A stretch of DNA of 5,691 nt from Paenibacillus sp. (lineage in GTDB: Bacteria; Bacillota; Bacilli; Paenibacillales; NBRC-103111). The stretch covers positions 1 to 5,691 of the forward strand of contig JARBUQ010000343.1 in assembly GCA_029239545.1 (NCBI GenBank), written 5' to 3'. Position numbers and translations under genes: made by a program. Positions 1 through 4,684 of this stretch are shown piece by piece. The notes beneath the pieces are model-generated. The model was not told the origin of the DNA, ran no database searches, and saw nothing but the letters and a program-made list of their open reading frames with translations. Position 1 is the first letter of the stretch, and every line of letters begins with the position of its first letter.

Positions 1-821
1 GCGCCTACGCAGCTGGAATAGGCCTTCGTCACCGCGACGATGCGCGTGATCGCCGCAGGAGGCAGCCCGGCGCCCACGGTGGCGAAGCCGGCGAGCGTCG
101 ATGAAGATGTCGAGAACGGGTATATCCCGTGATCGGGATCGCGCAGTGCGCCAAGCTGACCTTCCGCGAGAATGAGCTCCCCGCGGGTCAGTGCATCGCG
201 CATCAGCTTGCCTGTATCGCACACATATGGAGCGATTTTCTCCCCATCCTGCAGCAATTGACCAATGAGCTCATCCGCTGTGAGAGGCGACTTGTTATAA
301 AGATGCTGCAGCAGCACGTTTTTGGCCTCAAGAGCAGTCTCCAACCGCTCACGCAAGCGCTGCTCATTATACAAATCAGCAATTTGCACCCCAATTTTCA
401 AATATTTGTCGGAATAAAAAGGAGCAATTCCCGTTTTGGTAGAGCCGAATTGCCTAGCACCAAGGCGCTCCTCCTCCAATGCGTCGAATAATCTATGATA
501 AGGAAGCACAAGCTGAGCCCGATCTGAGATGCGAATCTGTGGAGCCGGCACTCCTTTGTCAAGTAACTGGCCCAATTCCTTAAGGAAATCTCCAGGATGA
601 AACGCTACCCCAGGACCTATCACATTAATAACACCAGGAGCAAATACGCCCGAAGGCAATAAATGCAAGGCAAATTTGCCATATTCGTTAATGATCGTAT
701 GTCCGGCATTGCTGCCGCCTTGGTAACGGACTACAACCTGTGCCCCTCCGGCCAATACATCCGTCATCTTGCCTTTTCCTTCGTCTCCCCAATTCGCTCC
801 CACAATCGCCGTAACTGGCAT
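1..821 (-). CDS. purA: Adenylosuccinate synthetase family protein (PurA paralog), 3' end outside window
   Basis: The family joins IMP and aspartate, using GTP, to give adenylosuccinate, the first committed step from IMP to AMP in the cytoplasm. The 273 visible residues (family length about 430) begin MPVTAIVGANWGDEGKGK. D13 (catalytic Asp), the GDEGKGK loop (12-18), N38 and H41 in GGSNAGHT, and T128 in GSTKTGI are all present. Compared with E. coli, Arg143 is replaced by K142, and Gln224 falls on L223 within EGQLG. These changes, and GANWGDEG in place of GTQWGDEG, resemble a divergent clostridial PurA group rather than B. subtilis PurA. The ATG at 821-819 is chosen because GGAAAGGGG (839-831) lies 9 nt upstream. 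The gene is divergent from a LysR regulator 113 bp away, which may control it. The 3' portion (window bases 1-200) is much more GC-rich than the rest. The family call is firm; whether the substrate is plain IMP and whether this is a second copy are inference. Confidence 0.93.
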   Translation of the reverse strand, partial: MPVTAIVGANWGDEGKGKMTDVLAGGAQVVVRYQGGSNAGHTIINEYGKFALHLLPSGVFAPGVINVIGPGVAFHPGDFLKELGQLLDKGVPAPQIRISDRAQLVLPYHRLFDALEEERLGARQFGSTKTGIAPFYSDKYLKIGVQIADLYNEQRLRERLETALEAKNVLLQHLYNKSPLTADELIGQLLQDGEKIAPYVCDTGKLMRDALTRGELILAEGQLGALRDPDHGIYPFSTSSSTLAGFATVGAGLPPAAITRIVAVTKAYSSCVG

Positions 822-843
822 GTGCTGATACCCCTTTCCAAAC

Positions 844-873
844 TTGAACTATTCTTACAATTCCCATTATAAT
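844..873 (+). promoter_or_regulatory. Candidate sigma-A promoter for the LysR gene
   Basis: A -35-like TTGAAC (844-849, four of six matches) is followed after 18 nt by a perfect -10 TATAAT (868-873). Transcription would begin near 880, giving a leader of about 55 nt before the ATG at 935. The -10 box is the left half of the 13-bp dyad, so a bound regulator would block polymerase, as in classic LysR autorepression. Confidence 0.5.
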
Positions 874-894
874 AATTATATTCACATAAATAAA
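866..894 (-). promoter_or_regulatory. Candidate promoter for the purA-family gene
   Basis: On the minus strand TATAAT occurs at 871-866, with a weak -35-like TTTATT (894-889, three of six matches) 17 nt upstream. The start would fall near 859, giving a leader of about 38 nt. A second minus-strand TATAAT lies at 880-875 but lacks a recognisable -35. The poor -35 fits a promoter that needs an activator, which is how LysR proteins usually treat the divergent gene. This is inference from sequence only. Confidence 0.35.
868..880. promoter_or_regulatory. Perfect dyad TATAATAATTATA, candidate LysR operator (T-N11-A)
   Basis: TATAAT and ATTATA form a perfect inverted repeat about a central A. The outer T and A are 11 nt apart, the LysR-type T-N11-A rule. 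It lies between the divergent genes and overlaps -10 hexamers on both strands. The sequence is all A/T, so chance symmetry is more likely than in mixed sequence and the assignment is tentative. Confidence 0.4.
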
Positions 895-922
895 ATGAAT
901 CCTTTTGATAATCTATATAAAT

Positions 923-926
923 GAGG
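923..926 (+). promoter_or_regulatory. Ribosome binding site deciding the lysR start
   Basis: GAGG lies 8 nt before the ATG at 935. The upstream in-frame TTG at 905 has only CCTT and AT-rich sequence before it and would place this site inside the coding region. The ATG start is therefore used. Confidence 0.7.
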
Positions 927-934
927 TTTATACC

Positions 935-1819
935 ATGATCGATAATTTGGAGAGCTACAGAGTTTTTTACGTAACTGCTCGAGTGGGGAGCTTCACAAAA
1001 GCTGCAGCAGAGCTATTCATCACACAACCTGCAATAAGCCACGCTATCAAGCAACTGGAGACTAAGCTGGGGGGACCGCTTTTTTTACGTACACCCAAGG
1101 GGGTAAAGCTTACATCGGAGGGAGAAGTGTTATACCGTTATATTTCACAGGCTTATCATCTGATTGAGGCCGGGGAGAAGAAACTCGCTGAGATCCATTT
1201 ACTGCAGGAAGGCGAGATTCGTATTGGAGCCGGCGATACTTTATGTCGCTATTTCCTGCTGCCGTATCTGGAGCAATTTCACAATCAATATCCATCCATC
1301 CGGTTTCAGGTGACTAACCGTACTACCCAGGAGACATTAATTCTTCTAAAAGAGGGCCGAATAGACTTCGGTGTCGTTAACCTACCGCTTAAAGTGGAGG
1401 ATCGAATGTTTGAGGTTCGCGAGAGCATGGAGCTGCAGGACTGCTTTGTGAGCGGCCCTTCCTTCGTGGATTTGCCTGCCTCGCCTCTGACTGTACAAGA
1501 GCTCCAATCTTACCCTCTGCTAATGCTGGAGAGAGCGAGCGGCACGCGAAGTTATATCGACCAATTCGCGCAGAAACAAGGCGTCACGTTGAATCCCGAG
1601 ATTGAGCTGGGCAGCATAGAGCTGCTCGTCCAATTCGCACGCATCGGACTCGGCGTTGCCTGTGTAATTCGCAATTTCATCGATGATGAGCTGCAGAGCG
1701 GCGTATTGCGGGAAGTGCTGCTCGATCCCCCGATCCCACCGCGCCGTGTTGGTCTCATTACTCTGCGTGACGTCCCACTCTCATCTGCAGCCAAGCAATT
1801 TCTTGATATGCTGCCATAA
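935..1819 (+). CDS. LysR-family transcriptional regulator
   Basis: The 294-residue protein has the family's usual length and plan. The N-terminal winged helix-turn-helix covers residues 1-60, with the signature around GSFTKAAAELFITQPAISHAIKQLE (18-42) and the wing FLRTPKGVKLTSEG. A linker helix spans about 64-90, and a periplasmic-binding-protein-like effector domain starts near GEIRIGAGDTL (93-103). The ATG at 935 is preferred to an in-frame TTG at 905, because GAGG (923-926) lies 8 nt before it and the protein then starts MIDNLESYRVF, as LysR proteins do. It is divergent from the purA-family gene, its most likely target besides itself. The effector cannot be read from sequence; a purine-related metabolite would fit the neighbour but is speculation. 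No convincing terminator follows the stop; the 51-bp repeat array begins about 100 nt downstream. Confidence 0.94.
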   Translation: MIDNLESYRVFYVTARVGSFTKAAAELFITQPAISHAIKQLETKLGGPLFLRTPKGVKLTSEGEVLYRYISQAYHLIEAGEKKLAEIHLLQEGEIRIGAGDTLCRYFLLPYLEQFHNQYPSIRFQVTNRTTQETLILLKEGRIDFGVVNLPLKVEDRMFEVRESMELQDCFVSGPSFVDLPASPLTVQELQSYPLLMLERASGTRSYIDQFAQKQGVTLNPEIELGSIELLVQFARIGLGVACVIRNFIDDELQSGVLREVLLDPPIPPRRVGLITLRDVPLSSAAKQFLDMLP

Positions 1820-1917
1820 TTGTGAGAATGCTGTGCTTTTTCCCATTGCATCGTGGGAGCAACCGAGTACATCAAGCTCCTGGTTATCACACTGACTTTA
1901 CTCTGCTTCCCCAGCGT

Positions 1918-2172
1918 TCGATTTAACCCGGGTTTCCGGCTTAATTTCATTCAACTAGCTCGGAACGTCCGATTTAACCCGAGTTTTCCTGCTTATTTCT
2001 CTCAACTAGCTCAGTACCGCCGATTTAACCCGAGTTTTCCTGCTTATTTCTCTCAACTAGCTCAGTACTGCCGATTTAAACCGGGTTTTCCTGTTTATTT
2101 CTCTCAACTAGCTCGGAACTGCCGATTTAACCCGGGTTTTCCTGCTTATTTCTCTCTGCCTGCTCTCAGTTT
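1918..2172. repeat. Tandem array of five 51-bp repeats
   Basis: Units start at 1918, 1969, 2020, 2071 and 2122, exactly 51 bp apart. Each begins CGATTTAAC(C)CGRGTTT and contains TTCTCTCAACTAGCTC followed by a variable end (CGGAAC or CAGTAC). Units 2 and 3 differ at a single base and unit 4 differs from unit 3 at five. Units 1 and 5 are more diverged, unit 5 losing the pattern after TTTCTCTC. Units 1 and 5 contain the palindrome AACCCGGGTT. The array fills the gap between the converging lysR and rarA genes. It has no spacer/repeat structure of a CRISPR and no terminal inverted repeats of a transposon. An open frame crosses it because 51 is divisible by three, but most copy differences change the amino acid, so it is probably non-coding. 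It may be a member of an interspersed intergenic repeat family in this genus (inference). Confidence 0.92.
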
Positions 2173-2182
2173 CTAATCTACA

Positions 2183-2229
2183 AGGGAGACGAGTATTCAA
2201 CAAACAACCATTATCCGAATAGTCTCCCT
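2183..2229 (-). terminator. Imperfect inverted repeat downstream of rarA, possible terminator
   Basis: AGGGAGAC (2183-2190) and TATTC (2194-2198) pair with GAATA (2217-2221) and GTCTCCCT (2222-2229). This gives a 13-bp stem with a 3-nt bulge and an 18-nt loop, about 31 nt past the rarA stop. On the minus strand the stem is followed by TTGTAGATTAG, which is not a proper U tract, and the plus strand has none either. It could end rarA transcription, protect the 3' end or be a protein-binding dyad. Pairing is certain; function is not. Confidence 0.4.
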
Positions 2230-2260
2230 ACAAACATCCTACTCCCAACCAACAACCTAC

Positions 2261-3583
2261 TCATTTAAGTCCCTCACGTCTGCGCAGCTGTTGGTTCTGT
2301 TTCATCTTTTCTTCCATGCCCTGCCCATCAGCCTCAAAAAATATTTCATCACGTATGGAATCAGGCAAATACTGCTGAGCGACATAGTGGCCTGGATAAT
2401 TATGCGGGTATTTGTAACCCACATGACCAAGCTGGGCAGCTCCCTTGTAATGCGCATCGCGGAGATGCAGTGGTACCTCTGGTGACTTCGCCCGTTCGAA
2501 GGAGGTCATCACGCGTGCGATGGCCATAGCGGTCGAGTTCGACTTCGGACTCTCGACGGCGAACAGGATCGCCTGCGCGATGTTATATTTGGCCTCCGGC
2601 CAGCCGATCTTGTGGTAGGCGTCCATGGCCGTCACCGCTTGCACCATGGCCTGGGGATTGGCCAGGCCAATGTCCTCGCTGCAGGCCACGATCAGCCGCC
2701 GCAGGAACACCATCGGGTCCATGCCGAGATTCTCGACGGCATGGAGGAACCAGTACAGAGCGGCGTCGCTGGAGCCGCGCACGCTCTTGTGAAAGGCGGA
2801 CAAGACGTCGTACTGCGTCGACTCGTCCGCCTTCACAGTCGGTCGCCGAATCGATTCCTCGGCGACCTCAAGCGTGATGCGGATCGTGCCATCCGCATCC
2901 GCGCCCGTCGTCACCGCCGCGAGCTCAAGCGCATTGAGCGCCCGGCGAATATCTCCGCCGGCCATCCGGGCAATGTGCTCGAGCGCCGCCTCCTCTGCCG
3001 CAAGCGGCAGGAACCCAAGGCCACGCTCGCGATCGCTTATTGCCCGCCGCATCGCGGCGAGCCCGTGCTCATGCGTCAGCGGCTGCAGCTCGAAGAGCGT
3101 AGAGCGCGACAATAACGCCCCGTTCACATGGTGGAACGGGTTTTCCGTCGTCGCGCCGATGAAGACGATTACGCCCTGCTCCACGGCGGGCAAAAGAGCA
3201 TCCTGGCGCGAGCTATTGAAGCGATGCACCTCATCCAGGAACAGAATCGTCTTGCGTCCATACATAGCCTTCGTCTGCTTGGCTTGCTCTATCACTTCAC
3301 GCACATCTTTTACGGTTGCATCAACCGCATTCAGACGAACGAAATCTCCCTTGGTATGGTTGGATATAATATGGGCTAACGTCGTCTTCCCTGTTCCTGG
3401 CGGCCCATACAGCAGGATTGAGGAAACCTGATCGGCTTCAATAGCCCGACGCAGCAGCTTCCCTTGGCCAACAATAGACTCCTGGCCCAAATATTCATCC
3501 AGTGTCTGCGGCCGCATACGATCTGCGAGAAGCTTGCCAACGGGAGAGGAGGCTTCATGATTAGAGAATAAGTCCATGTCCAT
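2261..3583 (-). CDS. rarA: Replication-associated recombination protein A (RarA/MgsA, AAA+ ATPase)
   Basis: RarA is a clamp-loader-like AAA+ ATPase that acts at stalled or gapped replication forks. The 440-residue protein is full length. Visible motifs are Walker A GPPGTGKT (60-67), Walker B ILFLDE (113-118) followed by VHRF, sensor 1 GATTENP (143-149), arginine finger R160 in LLSRS, and sensor 2 in GGDIRRALN (209-217). The MgsA-type C-terminal tetramerisation region includes YDVLSAFHKSVRGS, SEDIGLANP and HYKGAAQLGHVGYKYPHNY. The ATG at 3583 is chosen because GAGGGG (3597-3592) lies 8 nt upstream; a second ATG two codons on is less well placed. It corresponds to yrvN of B. subtilis. It follows tcdA by 245 bp with an intervening hairpin, so it may have its own promoter, though I find no convincing one. 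The middle (about 2460-3200) is about 60-70% G+C against 42-48% in the flanking parts, without any sign of a break in the protein. Confidence 0.96.
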   Translation of the reverse strand: MDMDLFSNHEASSPVGKLLADRMRPQTLDEYLGQESIVGQGKLLRRAIEADQVSSILLYGPPGTGKTTLAHIISNHTKGDFVRLNAVDATVKDVREVIEQAKQTKAMYGRKTILFLDEVHRFNSSRQDALLPAVEQGVIVFIGATTENPFHHVNGALLSRSTLFELQPLTHEHGLAAMRRAISDRERGLGFLPLAAEEAALEHIARMAGGDIRRALNALELAAVTTGADADGTIRITLEVAEESIRRPTVKADESTQYDVLSAFHKSVRGSSDAALYWFLHAVENLGMDPMVFLRRLIVACSEDIGLANPQAMVQAVTAMDAYHKIGWPEAKYNIAQAILFAVESPKSNSTAMAIARVMTSFERAKSPEVPLHLRDAHYKGAAQLGHVGYKYPHNYPGHYVAQQYLPDSIRDEIFFEADGQGMEEKMKQNQQLRRREGLK

Positions 3584-3726
3584 GCTCGTATCCCCTCTTT
3601 CCTATCATCTTTCGTAGTCCTGAACAGAGCCAGGATGACTCAAAAACTCATAAGCATACTTGTATACTGCCGCATTCCGCCCATTCTCTCATTCTGAATG
3701 TCCCTTTATGCGTCTGAGTTGGGAGT

Positions 3727-3753
3727 GGGATCATCCCTATTACTTACAAGTAA
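3727..3753. repeat. Two adjacent short palindromes in the tcdA-rarA gap
   Basis: GGGATCATCCC (3727-3737) is a perfect 5-bp dyad with one central base. TTACTTACAAGTAA (3740-3753) is a 6-bp dyad with two central bases. They sit 2 bp apart, about 145 bp upstream of the rarA start. Their centres are too short for stable RNA loops, so they look more like protein-binding sites, but no known operator is recognised. Confidence 0.35.
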
Positions 3754-3796
3754 AAGCCGCCACCTTAACAGTGACAGCCCTCCGTAGAAGCAAGCA

Positions 3797-3817
3797 GCAT
3801 CGTCTGAACGACGATGC
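3797..3817 (-). terminator. Hairpin after tcdA, weak intrinsic terminator candidate
   Basis: GCATCGTC (3797-3804) and GACGATGC (3810-3817) form a perfect 8-bp stem with a 5-nt loop, beginning 11 nt past the tcdA stop. On the minus strand it is followed by TGCTTGCTTCTAC, which is T-rich but not a clean U tract. It probably attenuates or ends transcription of the aspS-tcdA unit and may protect the mRNA end. Complete termination is uncertain. Confidence 0.5.
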
Positions 3818-3828
3818 CCGCTCCATTG

Positions 3829-4602
3829 TTATTGATTTTGCTGCAGCTTTCCCTGTTTCTCCGCTCGCTTCAGCAAATCTTTTACCGCCACACTAACCAT
3901 AATCAAACCTGCAACCGGTGGTACATAAGCGTTGCTTGCAGGTGGCTGCTGAGCTTTCCGTCTATCCGGCGCATTCTCGGGAACGATCTGCTTCGTTACA
4001 TCTACTCTTGGCTTGATCGGCTGTTCCGTGGAATACACAACTTTAACGCCCTTGTGAATCCCTTCCTTGCGCAGCTTTTGACGAATCACCCGTGCCAACG
4101 GATCCATCTCCGTCTTCGAAATATCCGCTACTTGGAACAATGTGGGATCCATCTTATTGGCCGCACCCATGCAGGAGATGATCGGAATTTTACGCTGCAA
4201 GCATTGTTTGATGATATGGATCTTGTACGTAACCGTATCGGAAGCATCCAACACGTAATCGATTGGATATTCGAACAGCTTCTCATACGTTTCTTCCGTG
4301 TAAAACATATTCAGAGCAATCGCTTCAATATCAGGGAACACCTGCTTGACCCTTTGTTCCATTAGATCCGCTTTGGACTGACCGACAGTGTGGTGAAACG
4401 CATGGACTTGCCGATTAATGTTCGTAATGTCCACCACATCTTTATCAATCAGGATGAGACGGCCTACACCGGAACGAGCCAAAGCTTCTGCCGCTATAGA
4501 GCCAACCCCTCCAAGTCCTAATACGGCCACAGTACTGCCGCGCATGACCTCGATGCCTTCTGGCCCAATAGCCAGTTCCGTTCTAGAAAATTGATGCAGC
4601 AT
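3829..4602 (-). CDS. tcdA: tRNA threonylcarbamoyladenosine dehydratase TcdA
   Basis: TcdA is an E1-like enzyme that uses ATP to dehydrate t6A at position 37 of ANN-decoding tRNAs to the cyclic form ct6A, which improves decoding. The 257-residue protein shows the ThiF/MoeB fold: glycine loop GLGGVGS (29-35), the acidic strand end LILIDKDVVDITNINRQ (49-65) with D53, N63, R64 and Q65, the DASD motif (119-122), and the family block SCMGAANKMDPT (143-154). It lacks the CxxC zinc pairs of MoeB and ThiF, as expected for this family. The ATG at 4602 has AGGAG (4618-4614) upstream at an 11-nt spacing, slightly long. It equals yrvM of B. subtilis, also called csdL or ygdL in E. coli. It lies 82 bp after aspS on the same strand, so co-transcription is likely, passing through the interleaved repeats at 4634-4681. 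The C-terminal tail after about residue 235 is lysine- and glutamine-rich. Confidence 0.95.
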   Translation of the reverse strand: MLHQFSRTELAIGPEGIEVMRGSTVAVLGLGGVGSIAAEALARSGVGRLILIDKDVVDITNINRQVHAFHHTVGQSKADLMEQRVKQVFPDIEAIALNMFYTEETYEKLFEYPIDYVLDASDTVTYKIHIIKQCLQRKIPIISCMGAANKMDPTLFQVADISKTEMDPLARVIRQKLRKEGIHKGVKVVYSTEQPIKPRVDVTKQIVPENAPDRRKAQQPPASNAYVPPVAGLIMVSVAVKDLLKRAEKQGKLQQNQ

Positions 4603-4633
4603 ACGTTTACCATCTCCTCTTCATAAGTGCATC

Positions 4634-4681
4634 TTTCGCACCTCGCTCAACTCCCAGCTCGGTGCGAAAAATTGGGAGTTG
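4634..4681 (-). promoter_or_regulatory. Interleaved inverted repeats in the aspS-tcdA junction (pseudoknot or alternative hairpins)
   Basis: Two perfect 9-bp inverted repeats overlap. TTTCGCACC (4634-4642) pairs with GGTGCGAAA (4661-4669), and CAACTCCCA (4648-4656) pairs with TGGGAGTTG (4673-4681). In the minus-strand transcript the order is CAACTCCCA, TTTCGCACC, TGGGAGTTG, GGTGCGAAA, separated by 3, 4 and 5 nt. The first arm begins 3 nt after the aspS stop. Both hairpins cannot form as simple stem-loops at once, so either an H-type pseudoknot or a switch between two structures is expected. No U tract follows either stem, so it is not a plain terminator. A further short stem GTGC/GCAC (4627-4630 with 4638-4641) would compete for part of the last arm. 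Function is unknown; control of tcdA expression or mRNA processing is inference. Confidence 0.6.
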
Positions 4682-4684
4682 TGA

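Larger units (their letters stand above)
822..934. promoter_or_regulatory. Divergent purA/lysR intergenic control region
   Basis: This AT-rich region of 113 bp separates two divergent start codons and must hold both promoters. The two promoters and the dyad are listed separately. Regulation by the adjacent LysR-type protein is inferred from the usual layout of this family, in which the regulator is transcribed away from its target across a shared operator. Confidence 0.7.

Noticed and set aside
129..491. Plus-strand open frame of 120 codons opposite the purA-family gene
   Set aside because: The minus strand encodes clear PurA motifs across this span, and the plus-strand product has no recognisable features or start site.
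1..821. PurZ-type enzyme for 2-aminoadenine (Z) DNA synthesis
   Set aside because: PurZ proteins replace the catalytic Asp of the N-terminal loop, usually with Ser. Here D13 and the full GDEGKGK loop are kept, and no partner genes for Z DNA are visible.
1552..1950. Minus-strand open frame of 132 codons over the lysR 3' end
   Set aside because: It is antisense to the conserved effector domain of the LysR protein and its start lies in the first 51-bp repeat unit with no ribosome binding site.
1918..2172. CRISPR array
   Set aside because: The whole 51-bp unit repeats without unique spacers, and no cas genes are nearby.
1853..2176. Plus-strand open frame of 107 codons encoding 17-residue repeats (RFNPSFPAYFSQLAQY type)
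   Set aside because: It starts at GTG with no Shine-Dalgarno site, exists because the 51-bp unit is divisible by three, and most differences between copies are amino acid changing.
2612..3431. Long plus-strand open frames opposite rarA (167 and 185 codons)
   Set aside because: They are shadows of the GC-rich middle of rarA, which has few stop codons. They lack ribosome binding sites, and the sequences are rich in Arg, Ala and Ser without recognisable domains.
3660..4365. Plus-strand open frames of 78 and 183 codons overlapping the tcdA-rarA gap and tcdA
   Set aside because: They lack ribosome binding sites and run antisense to the well-supported TcdA frame.
4607..4624. Five-codon minus-strand frame (MKRRW) just before tcdA, possible leader peptide
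   Set aside because: It is formed largely by the tcdA Shine-Dalgarno sequence itself and has no clear ribosome binding site of its own. It is too short to support without comparative data.
4603..4684. T-box riboswitch near the tRNA synthetase gene
   Set aside because: T-boxes lie upstream of synthetase operons, and no AGGGUGGNACCGCG-like sequence is present. This region is downstream of aspS.
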